DNA of 64,000 nt from Crocinitomicaceae bacterium. GTDB lineage: Bacteria > Bacteroidota > Bacteroidia > Flavobacteriales_D > Crocinitomicaceae. The notes under the pieces were generated by a model that ran no database searches, had not been told where the DNA came from, and was given only the letters and a program-made list of their open reading frames with translations. The translations under genes and the position numbers were made by a program. The DNA lies in NCBI GenBank assembly GCA_022447665.1, contig JAKVAQ010000031.1, positions 1 through 64,000 of the forward strand, given 5' to 3'. Of the stretch, positions 1 to 8,200 are shown one piece after another (positions within the stretch are counted from its first letter, which is position 1; each line of letters begins with the position of its first letter).

Positions 1-3000
1 ATGGGGCTCATGGCCCTTGCACTCTTCGCCTTCTTTGTTGCAATTGGGTACGCAACGTTTGTGGAGAACGATTATGGAACACCTGTTGCTCAAAAGCTTA
101 TTTACAAAGCGAATTGGTTCTCAGCAATCATCCTCTACCTTACTTTTTCGCTCATCTTTAATATTTTTAGATTTAAGCTCTTACAATGGAAGAAAATTTC
201 TTCTTTAACCTTTCATGTTTCGTTCATCATTATTGTTGCGGGAGCGGCCTTTACCCGTTATTTCGGTTGGGAAGGTGCTATGGTAATTCCAGAAGGAGGA
301 TCAAGCAATGAAGTAATTAGTTCTGACACTTATATATACTGGAATGTAAATGATGAGGTGATTCAGTATACAGTTGAAGAGCCCGTTATTTTAGAAGAAG
401 CAACAACCAATCATTTTTATTATGATGTTGACTTTCCAGGGGAAACTGAAAAAATAAGTCTTGAATTTGTAGAATTGATTCAAGATGTAAAAGATTCATT
501 AATACCAACAGCACCCAAATTTGGTGACCCATTTTTGGAGATTGTAATTCCAGGTGAGCAAGGCCGAGAGTATTATTACATTAAATCGGGTGAAAAATTT
601 GATGCTTTATCCTTTAAAATCTCTTTCAACGATAATTCTCAGACAGATGCTATACGCGTGCAAGAGACCGATTCGGGACTTTATTTTATGACGCCGTATG
701 ACTTGACTTATTTTCAAATGGCTGACCAGACAGAAGGTTTGGTTATGCGCGATTCATTGCAACCATTTATACCTAAGCGGTTGTACAATAGTGGCGTTTT
801 CCAATTCGTATTTAATGTTTACTACCCAAGTGCCAAGCTTGAGACTTTTTCATCAAACGAAGAAACTGATTTAAAACAAGTAACGGCAGTAATTAAACAA
901 GGAAGTCTTGTAGATACAATTTCTGTAAGGGGAGGGAAAGGGATTCCTATGACCCCGACACAAACAAAGTTGGGAAATTTAAATCACCGCTTCGGATTCG
1001 GATCAACTGTTAGAAGGTTGCCATTTTATATTTATTTGGATGATTTTAAAATCGATAAATACCCAGGAACAGATAAGGCCTCATCATTTTCTAGTTTCAT
1101 TACGGTAGTTGATCCTGATAAAGGAACTGAAGAGCCTCACCACATTTTCATGAATAATGTAATGGACCATGGAGGATACCGTTTCTTTCAGTCGAGCTAT
1201 AAGGAAGGGGCTACTACAAGTACTATTTTATCAGTAAATCAAGATGGCTTAGGTACTATGACCACCTATATAGGTTATTTCTTGCTGGGATTAGGGTTTG
1301 TGTTGAACCTTTTCTCACGTTCATCACGCTTCAAATTACTTTTAAAGAAATCAAAAGAAGTACGTATTAAAAGAGAAGCGCTAGCATTATTGGTTTTATT
1401 CAGTGTTGGATATAGGGCACTTGCTCAAGAGCAAATTATAGATTCCGACCATGCCGATAAATACGGACATCTTGTGATTCAGGATTTTAACGGAAGATTT
1501 AAGCCTGTGCACACCACGGCAAATGAGGTTTTACGAAAGGTAAGTCGCCAAACAAGTTATGAAGGCCTAACTCCAATGCAGGTGTTTTTAGGAATCCACA
1601 CTAATGTTTTTTACTGGAATACCAAGGATATCATTTACGTTTCAGGAAAAGGTGTTAGAGAAAAAATTGGTATTGATGGAAATCAGAAAAGAACTTCGAT
1701 TCAACAGTTTTTTGATCCTAACGATTTCTCTTACAAATTAGAGGCTGATGTTAAGGCTGCTCAACAAAAGAAACCCTCTTCACAATCGCAGTACGATAAG
1801 GATATTCTAAAAACAGACGAAAGAGTAAGTATTCTGTTAGGTGTAATGGGTGGAACATGGCTTAAAATCATGCCGTTACCTGGTGATTCAACCAATACAT
1901 GGTATTCACCTTTTGAGCAAGATGCCCCTTTTCAAGGAATGGATAAAATGCTCTTCGATAATATTATTCCATGGTACAATAGTTCGGTAAAAAAAGGTTT
2001 TGATACTGGAGATTGGTCAGGAGCAGATTCTGTTGTTTACGCCATTGATACCTATCAAAGAAATGTGGCTCCGGAAGGGTTATTGCCAAGTAAATCCACC
2101 ATAGATTTAGAAATCACCTACAATAATTTAAATCTTTTCCAGCGCTTAATGAATTACTACATTTTAGTAGGAATGGTGCTGTTGATTATTCAGTTTGTTA
2201 AGTTGTTCCGTCCTGGATTAAAGGATAAGTGGGTTTCTAAGATTGGATTCTACGCCTTTTTGTTGCTCTTTGTAGCACACGGGGTAGGATTGGGACTACG
2301 CTGGTATCTCTCTGGTCATGCCCCTTGGAGTAATGGATATGAGGCAGTTGTATTTATAGGATGGGTGACAGTACTTTCAGGTTTACTTTATTCTAAAAAC
2401 TCTAAGATTGTTTTAGGTGCGACAGGGGTATTGGCTTGGTTAATGCTTTTTGTAGCTCATATGAATCAGATGGATCCGGAGATTACAACTTTAGTACCCG
2501 TTTTAAAATCATATTGGTTAATGATTCACGTGGCTATTATTACGGGTAGTTATGGGTTCTTAGGGTTAGGGGCAATCATTGGGCTTGTGTGCTTAATTAT
2601 GAACTTGTTTTTAACGGAGTCAAATAAAAAGCGTGTTCAGCTAACAACTACGGAATTGACTTATGTTACCGAAATGGTAATGACCATAGGTTTATTTATG
2701 CTTACCATAGGTACTTTCTTAGGAGGTGTTTGGGCCAATGAATCATGGGGTAGATATTGGGGTTGGGATGCCAAAGAAACATGGGCTTTAGCTTCTGTAT
2801 TAGTCTATGCAATTGTGTTACACCTGAGATTTATACCATTCTTGAAAAGTAAGTTTGTTTTTAATGCTGCTTCTTTGGTGGCCTATGGAAGTATTATAAT
2901 GACCTTCTTCGGTGTAAACTTCTATCTAACAGGTTTACACTCTTATGCAACTGGTGATCCTGTTCCAATCCCTACTTGGGTTCCAATCACTATCGGCGCT

Positions 3001-3105
3001 ATATTTGTTTTGATTGGTATTTCTTATTGGAGAAAGACAGTTGTTTTCGGTACTTCTCTAAGTAAAATGGGAAATAAGAAGAAGAAAAAAGACGAAGTAG
3101 AATAA
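1..3105 (+). CDS. ResB-CcsA fusion, cytochrome c biogenesis protein (5' end probably outside window)
   Basis: This is a cytochrome c maturation (system II) protein with the ResB-like and CcsA-like halves in one chain, a usual arrangement in Bacteroidetes. Residues 1-440 hold ResB-type membrane segments around a large extracytoplasmic domain. A second part starting near residue 700 is polytopic and carries the CcsA heme-handling signature WGRYWGWDAKETWAL and the conserved GHAPWSNGYE stretch. It should transfer heme to apocytochromes on the periplasmic side. The first ATG lies on base 1 and already sits inside the first hydrophobic segment. Homologues normally have about a dozen residues before this point, so the true start is probably just upstream of the window. 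The gene ends immediately next to the convergent gene at 3106. Function is well supported; only the start is uncertain. Confidence 0.93.
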   Translation: MGLMALALFAFFVAIGYATFVENDYGTPVAQKLIYKANWFSAIILYLTFSLIFNIFRFKLLQWKKISSLTFHVSFIIIVAGAAFTRYFGWEGAMVIPEGGSSNEVISSDTYIYWNVNDEVIQYTVEEPVILEEATTNHFYYDVDFPGETEKISLEFVELIQDVKDSLIPTAPKFGDPFLEIVIPGEQGREYYYIKSGEKFDALSFKISFNDNSQTDAIRVQETDSGLYFMTPYDLTYFQMADQTEGLVMRDSLQPFIPKRLYNSGVFQFVFNVYYPSAKLETFSSNEETDLKQVTAVIKQGSLVDTISVRGGKGIPMTPTQTKLGNLNHRFGFGSTVRRLPFYIYLDDFKIDKYPGTDKASSFSSFITVVDPDKGTEEPHHIFMNNVMDHGGYRFFQSSYKEGATTSTILSVNQDGLGTMTTYIGYFLLGLGFVLNLFSRSSRFKLLLKKSKEVRIKREALALLVLFSVGYRALAQEQIIDSDHADKYGHLVIQDFNGRFKPVHTTANEVLRKVSRQTSYEGLTPMQVFLGIHTNVFYWNTKDIIYVSGKGVREKIGIDGNQKRTSIQQFFDPNDFSYKLEADVKAAQQKKPSSQSQYDKDILKTDERVSILLGVMGGTWLKIMPLPGDSTNTWYSPFEQDAPFQGMDKMLFDNIIPWYNSSVKKGFDTGDWSGADSVVYAIDTYQRNVAPEGLLPSKSTIDLEITYNNLNLFQRLMNYYILVGMVLLIIQFVKLFRPGLKDKWVSKIGFYAFLLLFVAHGVGLGLRWYLSGHAPWSNGYEAVVFIGWVTVLSGLLYSKNSKIVLGATGVLAWLMLFVAHMNQMDPEITTLVPVLKSYWLMIHVAIITGSYGFLGLGAIIGLVCLIMNLFLTESNKKRVQLTTTELTYVTEMVMTIGLFMLTIGTFLGGVWANESWGRYWGWDAKETWALASVLVYAIVLHLRFIPFLKSKFVFNAASLVAYGSIIMTFFGVNFYLTGLHSYATGDPVPIPTWVPITIGAIFVLIGISYWRKTVVFGTSLSKMGNKKKKKDEVE

Positions 3106-3663
3106 TCAGGTAAATACGTTTATAAACCCATTTACTTTGCGAGTTTTACCATCTTTTGTAACGTAGTATAATAAGTAAACATAGATTCCGTCTGCCACCT
3201 TGCCGTCTGACGCTCCAGTAGTTCCGTCCCATTCAGGGTTGAGGTCTGTTGAAAAGTAGATTTCTTTTCCCATCCTATTGTAAATAAAGAGGTTTACTGC
3301 AGTTACTTCGCAATTAATTATTGGTCTGAACCTTTCGTTGTACTCATCGCCATCTGGAGTAAAGGTGTTGGGAACATACACTTGGCAGTGGCAACCACGG
3401 AAATATTTATGCAGATTCATAAATGTTGTGTCTTCATGTCTGACTGCGGCCAATATGAAGTTGTAGTTTACATCAAGGGTGACGACATTCCCAGAATCTA
3501 TTAAGGTACTCGTCTTCATGTTATACCAATACACTGCGGTATCGTTAGGGTTTTTAACAGTAACAACTAAGGCTTCCCCATTGCACTCCTCGGATAAATC
3601 CGGGGCTTGGGCTAAAACGAAGAAAGCTTGAATTAGAAAAAGGTGGGTTAATAAATGCTTCAT
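3106..3663 (-). CDS. Small secreted protein with CHU_C (gliding-motility-associated, type IX type B) C-terminal domain
   Basis: A 185-residue protein with an N-terminal signal peptide (MKHLLTHLFLIQAFFVLAQA) and a C-terminal domain of about 85 residues of the gliding-motility-associated CHU_C family. That domain is recognised by YVPNTFTPDGDEYNERF, FIYNRMGKEIYF, the W-x-G-T pattern and the final VNGFINVFT. CHU_C domains direct export and surface attachment through the type IX secretion system. Only some 85 residues lie between signal peptide and sorting domain, so the passenger is very short and has no recognisable fold. Its stop codon abuts the stop of the convergent cytochrome maturation gene. 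Confidence 0.85.
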   Translation of the reverse strand: MKHLLTHLFLIQAFFVLAQAPDLSEECNGEALVVTVKNPNDTAVYWYNMKTSTLIDSGNVVTLDVNYNFILAAVRHEDTTFMNLHKYFRGCHCQVYVPNTFTPDGDEYNERFRPIINCEVTAVNLFIYNRMGKEIYFSTDLNPEWDGTTGASDGKVADGIYVYLLYYVTKDGKTRKVNGFINVFT

Positions 3664-3719
3664 ATAAGTGAAACATTCTACCCCATTTGAAAGTTACACG
3701 TGGTTTGACATCTTAGGAA

Positions 3720-4106
3720 TTATTTCTTCGTTTTCAAGGCAGTCACCTCAATCTCAATTTTCATACGAGGATCGGCTAAGCCGGCTGAGAACATAGTGGC
3801 TGCAGGTCTTATGTCTCCAAAGTATTTTCTCAATACAGGCCAACATTTTTCAAATTCTGAGCCTTCAGGCAATATGTAGATTGCTCTTACCACATCTTTT
3901 AGTTCAGCACCCGCTTGTTCTAGTACCGCATTTATATTTTTTAGGCATTGATCTGTTTGTTCAACAATGTCATCAGAAATAGTCATTGACGAATATTCAA
4001 ATCCTGTGGTACCCGATACAAAAACCCAATCATCTTGAATCACTGCCCTTGAATAGGCAACATCTTTTTCAAAAGTAGATCCCGAACTAATAAGTTTTCT
4101 TTCCAT
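3720..4106 (-). CDS. Rid/YjgF/YER057c/UK114 family protein lacking the catalytic Arg
   Basis: A 128-residue single-domain protein of the Rid family, with the typical VFVSGTTGF start of the fold and the C-terminal MKIEIEVTALK strand. Classical RidA proteins hydrolyse reactive enamines and imines from PLP enzymes and need an arginine in the motif P-x-R-S/T. Here the equivalent stretch reads RPAATMFSAGLADPRMKIE, so the position is Ala. That places it with the Rid4-7-like subfamilies, whose activity is largely unknown. Length and start codon fit the family. It is a lone gene between short intergenic gaps. Confidence 0.85.
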   Translation of the reverse strand: MERKLISSGSTFEKDVAYSRAVIQDDWVFVSGTTGFEYSSMTISDDIVEQTDQCLKNINAVLEQAGAELKDVVRAIYILPEGSEFEKCWPVLRKYFGDIRPAATMFSAGLADPRMKIEIEVTALKTKK

Positions 4107-4157
4107 AGTTTTAATTTCTTCTTAAAGTTAGCAATGCGCGGCATTTTACAAGGAGAA

Positions 4158-4165
4158 TAATTTTG
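4158..4165 (+). promoter_or_regulatory. Bacteroidetes -7 element TAATTTTG
   Basis: TAATTTTG matches TAnnTTTG. Transcription would start near 4169-4171, downstream of the TTG at 4163. This argues that the following gene starts at ATG 4184 rather than at that TTG. No clear -33 TTG is visible. Confidence 0.5.
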
Positions 4166-4183
4166 ATACCTTTTGTTATATCT

Positions 4184-4735
4184 ATGAAGGTAAAGCTCCA
4201 AATACTGGTATTCACGTTTTTATATTCCATTTGGGGCAATGCGCAGAATATCGGGGAACCGGGAATGGAGTTTAATATTTTAGGAAATTCATGGTTAGTT
4301 GGGGCAGGGTATACCAAGTCAAGCACCCAGGAGTTAGAGTTTAATCTTGGCCGAACTTATGGGTATTCGCATTCTGGGGTTGGGAGATTTTACAGTGCGG
4401 CATCTTATGGAGTAGGGTATAGTCCTGATTTTGGCACCACAAACTTTTCAGAAAATTTTAAAGCGTTTTTTTCTTTGTCTTATTTAAACTTAGGCGGAGG
4501 TTTGAAATACGGTTTTACAGCAAGAGCCGAATATTTATATGACATTAATAATCAGGCCCATTATTTGCGACCTTTTGTGGGACTAAGTGCATTTTTTGTG
4601 GATGTTTTGTATAGCTATACTATTCCATTGTCAGGAACAAATGTTTACATGCATGGAATTACCTTTAGGTTGAATGGATTCTTTTTAATGAGCAATTGGG
4701 AACATGAATCGTCTGGGGTGTATCCTTATCAATAA
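4184..4735 (+). CDS. Hypothetical secreted or outer-membrane beta-rich protein
   Basis: A 183-residue protein beginning with a signal peptide (MKVKLQILVFTFLYSIWGNAQ). The mature part alternates aromatic and small residues and is rich in Tyr, Phe and Gly (for example GVGRFYSAASYGVGYSPDFG), as expected for a small outer-membrane beta-barrel. I do not recognise a family. An upstream in-frame TTG at 4163 lies inside a predicted promoter box and would put uncharged residues before the signal peptide, so ATG 4184 was chosen. It converges on the vWA gene with 8 bases between stop codons. Confidence 0.75.
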   Translation: MKVKLQILVFTFLYSIWGNAQNIGEPGMEFNILGNSWLVGAGYTKSSTQELEFNLGRTYGYSHSGVGRFYSAASYGVGYSPDFGTTNFSENFKAFFSLSYLNLGGGLKYGFTARAEYLYDINNQAHYLRPFVGLSAFFVDVLYSYTIPLSGTNVYMHGITFRLNGFFLMSNWEHESSGVYPYQ

Positions 4736-4743
4736 CTGACTGT

Positions 4744-7014
4744 CTATTTCTTCTTTTCAATTAATTCGAATTGAAGGTAATACTTTTCAAGGTCTTCAAA
4801 GAGTGCTTTCACCTCCTTGGGTTTCGCATCTGGAAAAATACTATTCACTTGATCAATTCCATTTTTAATGGCTTTCTTCGCTTCCTTATTATCCCCCTCG
4901 GCATGTTTATCTGCCATAACTTTTAAGGATTGATTCATGATGGCCATGGTATAGAGCATTTGCTCATGTTGGTCTAAAAGAAGCTCAGTATCCGTTTCCT
5001 CCGTCCATTCTAAAAATACTTCTTCGCTGTAAGTTACTTTTTCCGAAGTTGCAATATTGGTATAGGATACGTTCAGATTGATTGGGTGATTTTGAACGTC
5101 GGTAATTGGTTTCTTGATTTTAAACTTGATAAAGGCCAAATCATTCATTCCAACCGGTACCTTAGAAATTTCAAAGACCACTTTTCCTGGTGCGCTTTTC
5201 GATACTGGGAAGCCCATAAGTTGTATAAATTCTAAATGATCATCATAAGTAATTTCAATCTTAACATCCTTTGCTAGCAAAGAAAAGGCGTCTTTCACCT
5301 CTTGTAAAAACACTTCTGGGAAAGCTTCTGGGTTATCGGCATAGGAGAATTTTCCAAGACCTTTCTCAGCAATTAACTCCAATAGAGCTTGGTTAAAATC
5401 CTGGCCTAAACCAATGGTAGAAAATTGAAGTCCATTTTGATACTGCCCCTCTACAAATTCAGTCACTTTTTCTGGCTCAGTTATTCCGTAGCCATCTGTC
5501 ATCAACAGTAGGAGGTTAGTTCTGTTTTCATCAAAATTCATCAATCCTTCTTCCGAACCTAATTCTAATCCTTTTAAAATATTCGTGCCACCACCCGGAG
5601 CGTAATTCGCAATAATTCTTTCAAAACCCTCTAAATGATTTGAAGTTGAGATCAATACAATATTGGCTTCGAAATCGAAAAGTACAATGGTTACGATATC
5701 ATCATCTGTCAGCACATTCCCAATGTCCCATAATGCCTTTTTCAAGAGCTCTACGCGGTTTTCATAAAACATAGACCCACTCTTATCCAATACTAAAACA
5801 ATATTCAGCGGAACTCTGCCAATCATTGCTTCATTATCAGTGCCTGCAAGGGTAAGTTTGAACAAGGCTTCCTGAGATTTTTCATTGATTTTATTTCCGG
5901 CGAATAGCTTTACCAAAAAGGGTTTGTCTTTTGGCTTCTCCCATTGGGTAGTCAAGAATTCATTGAATGATTTTAGATACAATTTATCAGGTGTTGGAAT
6001 AAATTTCTCTGGATATTGTAAACGTGGATCTGGCTGATAATAAAAGGTACGTTCCCCTTCAGTTAATGACTTGGCATTGGTGAGGTCAATGGCATCTGCG
6101 TTTTTAGCGAATTCAAAATCTACCAAATACACTTCTTGAATTGGAAGTTGGGCATAAACCATTCCGTTTTCATCAGAGGTCAAAGTATACACCCTTCCTG
6201 TCCTAATATTCCTAAAGTAAATGGGTTGGTTATTCCCAATATCGTCTGCACCTGAAACTTGAATTTTCATTAACGCACGCTCCATAGATGGCATGTTTGA
6301 ATCATCATTTTTTTGGTAGACGGTGTCGGACTTAAACTCTTCGGAAACTATAGTTGGAGCGTATTCAAGATTAAGACTTCGTTTAACAGATTCATCTTTA
6401 AAATCAATGAAGTGGAAGTTTTTATAGGTATTTATATCGATGTCGTAATTGCTGTTGTTAGGAACAATGAAAACTGCTTTGCCTGTATTGTCAGTGTAGC
6501 TCTTGTATATGGTCTTGGTTTCAGTATCTACCAACCTTACCGTATGCGTAAAAAGAAGGTCAGTAAACAACTGTTTCAGGGTAATTATGGCCATACACTC
6601 ATTATCGCCAAAAGTGGTAGTTTCATCATTGGATTGCTCAATTTCATTGTATCCATCATAGGTTCTGTCAGGGTCTTGCTGGGCTTTACGGGTATTTATT
6701 TTTACGTCATAGATGTAGTTTTCTTGCGCTTGAATAATCTGAAATGGAACAGCCGAAACAGATATGGCGTTCTTTACTTCACCTACGGTAATATTCCACT
6801 CTTTCCCATTGTTTAGTTCAAGCATTGCCTGGCCATTCCCATCTGTTTTCGCATAAACGGTGGTGTAGTTGGATGTTTCAATAGCTTGAATGGCAATATT
6901 GCCTAAGGGCTTTTTCTCAGGATCGGTAACGATGAGCCCGTATTGAATGTTTCCTTGCGCAAGAACATTGGTGCCAATTAAGGATAGAATAAAAAGAAGA
7001 AATAGGTTTTTCAT
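4744..7014 (-). CDS. Secreted von Willebrand factor A domain protein
   Basis: A 756-residue exported protein with a signal peptide (MKNLFLLFILSLIGTNVLAQ). The N-terminal ~330 residues look like repeated Ig-like/carboxypeptidase-regulatory modules. A vWA domain follows at roughly residues 405-600, with an intact metal-ion-dependent adhesion site: D-x-S-x-S in LVLDKSGSMFYENR, the Thr in GGGTNILKGLELG and the Asp in LLLMTDGYG. The C-terminal ~170 residues form another beta-rich region and a helical end. vWA domains bind ligands through a divalent metal, and such proteins act in the envelope or in surface adhesion. The longest frame would add 14 residues before the signal peptide, so the ATG at 7014 is preferred. 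Confidence 0.85.
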   Translation of the reverse strand: MKNLFLLFILSLIGTNVLAQGNIQYGLIVTDPEKKPLGNIAIQAIETSNYTTVYAKTDGNGQAMLELNNGKEWNITVGEVKNAISVSAVPFQIIQAQENYIYDVKINTRKAQQDPDRTYDGYNEIEQSNDETTTFGDNECMAIITLKQLFTDLLFTHTVRLVDTETKTIYKSYTDNTGKAVFIVPNNSNYDIDINTYKNFHFIDFKDESVKRSLNLEYAPTIVSEEFKSDTVYQKNDDSNMPSMERALMKIQVSGADDIGNNQPIYFRNIRTGRVYTLTSDENGMVYAQLPIQEVYLVDFEFAKNADAIDLTNAKSLTEGERTFYYQPDPRLQYPEKFIPTPDKLYLKSFNEFLTTQWEKPKDKPFLVKLFAGNKINEKSQEALFKLTLAGTDNEAMIGRVPLNIVLVLDKSGSMFYENRVELLKKALWDIGNVLTDDDIVTIVLFDFEANIVLISTSNHLEGFERIIANYAPGGGTNILKGLELGSEEGLMNFDENRTNLLLLMTDGYGITEPEKVTEFVEGQYQNGLQFSTIGLGQDFNQALLELIAEKGLGKFSYADNPEAFPEVFLQEVKDAFSLLAKDVKIEITYDDHLEFIQLMGFPVSKSAPGKVVFEISKVPVGMNDLAFIKFKIKKPITDVQNHPINLNVSYTNIATSEKVTYSEEVFLEWTEETDTELLLDQHEQMLYTMAIMNQSLKVMADKHAEGDNKEAKKAIKNGIDQVNSIFPDAKPKEVKALFEDLEKYYLQFELIEKKK

Positions 7015-7275
7015 ATTGATGAAATGAAAGATTGCTTGAAAGTAACGTAAAATCAATAAAATGAAAAGTACAGGTATAAATTCAAAGAGGTGAATTTAAT
7101 TGGTGGATTGGGTTGAAAAAGGAGTGGAGGGTAGAATCAATTCTGGTTTTCGAAGCTTGAGTACTACAATTCTATCTCGGAAAAGACGGACGTATATAAC
7201 ATCTTTTGGAATAACTTTATTTAGAATTCTATTGATGAAAAATCTAAACATATTAAAAGATAAGACTGTAATTGC

Positions 7276-7704
7276 TTAATCAAAATCCCTAATGCCCCAC
7301 TCAGCCTCTGCGCTGCGTTGAATGAGCTTTTCGAGAATACTCAAATCCACATCGGCTAATTTATTGATGTATAAACACCCTTTTCCGTATTTGACCTTGC
7401 CGAGTTTTGGAAGTAGGTCTTCTTGCTGGGAAATGTCCATGGTAAGGTATACGGTTATCTTGGTTTTTCGTGGAGCAAAACCTACATTGAACCATTCGTA
7501 TTCTTCTTTCCCTTGTTTTCTTTTGTATTTATACTTTCCAAAACCAATTATGAAGTTATCGCCCCAAATCTTCGCAGGATGGCCAGTAACCTTCTCCATT
7601 AAATCTACTAGAATCTTAGCGTCGGCTTGTTTAGAAGCATTGTCAACGCTTTCGATATATTTATCGACACTTTTATCGGTTTCTTGGGTAGCAAGTCCTG
7701 CCAT
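7276..7704 (-). CDS. DUF1801 domain protein (YdhG/YjbR-like fold)
   Basis: A 142-residue cytoplasmic protein of the DUF1801 family. Typical features are ILVDLMEKVTGHPAKIWGDN, the FGKYKYKRKQGKEEYEWF strand pair and the LGKVKYGKGCLYINKLADVD end followed by a helix. The molecular function of the family is unknown. The length fits. The start at 7704 has no competing ATG downstream. The 261-base stretch between this gene and the vWA gene holds no ORF or hairpin that I can support. Confidence 0.82.
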   Translation of the reverse strand: MAGLATQETDKSVDKYIESVDNASKQADAKILVDLMEKVTGHPAKIWGDNFIIGFGKYKYKRKQGKEEYEWFNVGFAPRKTKITVYLTMDISQQEDLLPKLGKVKYGKGCLYINKLADVDLSILEKLIQRSAEAEWGIRDFD

Positions 7705-7791
7705 ATACTTTTAGGTTTAAATTATTTAAAATGACATAAATGAACTTTATTCGGTGTTGATTTGTTATAAAAATAATAAACAGCACAAGTA

Positions 7792-7968
7792 ATGATAAAA
7801 ATTATACAAAAATATTATCCAGTATTTTTGGCATTAATTAGCTTTATACTTTCTGTTTTTCTTTGGTACGGTGGGAATGAAGAGGATGGAATGTACGTTG
7901 GGCTTTGGGTGCCTTCAATACTTGGTTTTGCAATTTTTATTCGACTTGTACAAAATGATAAGTTATGA
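7792..7968 (+). CDS. Small membrane protein, 58 aa
   Basis: A 58-codon ORF with ATG at 7792 and TGA at 7966-7968. The product has two hydrophobic segments (about residues 8-26 and 38-52) separated by an acidic loop, GGNEEDGMY, so it should be a two-helix inner-membrane protein. Its stop overlaps the start of the next gene in the arrangement ATGA (7965-7968), a sign of translational coupling that supports both ORFs being real. No function is recognised. Confidence 0.6.
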   Translation: MIKIIQKYYPVFLALISFILSVFLWYGGNEEDGMYVGLWVPSILGFAIFIRLVQNDKL

Positions 7969-8168
7969 ATACAACAGCAATTTTCATCATAGGAACCCTA
8001 ATCTTCTCAACTTATATGTTTTTTTTAGTGCGGATGATATGGAAGCAGCATAAAATACAGGAGTTAGAAGAAAAGAGAAATAATTTCAAACTAACAAAAG
8101 TAGAAGGTGGTCTTAGGGATAATGAAATTGAGTTATATCCTAAAAAGAATAAGTCTAAATCAGCTTAA
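7965..8168 (+). CDS. Small single-pass membrane protein, 67 aa
   Basis: A 67-residue protein with one N-terminal transmembrane segment (about residues 4-24) and a highly charged C-terminal tail (ELEEKRNNFKLTKVEG and a Lys-rich end). It is coupled to the preceding 58-residue membrane protein through a 4-base ATGA overlap, so the two are likely made in fixed ratio and may form a small membrane complex. No family is recognised. It converges on the E1 gene. Confidence 0.65.
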   Translation: MNTTAIFIIGTLIFSTYMFFLVRMIWKQHKIQELEEKRNNFKLTKVEGGLRDNEIELYPKKNKSKSA

Positions 8169-8200
8169 ATCGAAAAGAATAAAATTGATAGTTCCAAATT

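Noticed and set aside
4151-4165. AGGAG followed by TTG 4163 considered as ribosome site and start
   Set aside because: The TTG lies within a -7 promoter box and would precede the signal peptide; Bacteroidetes rarely use such sites.
6313-6816. 167-codon open frame opposite the vWA gene
   Set aside because: Reverse-complement shadow of a clear domain protein; hydrophobic by codon bias only.
7322-7714. 130-codon open frame opposite DUF1801
   Set aside because: Fully antisense to a recognisable family member, no motif.
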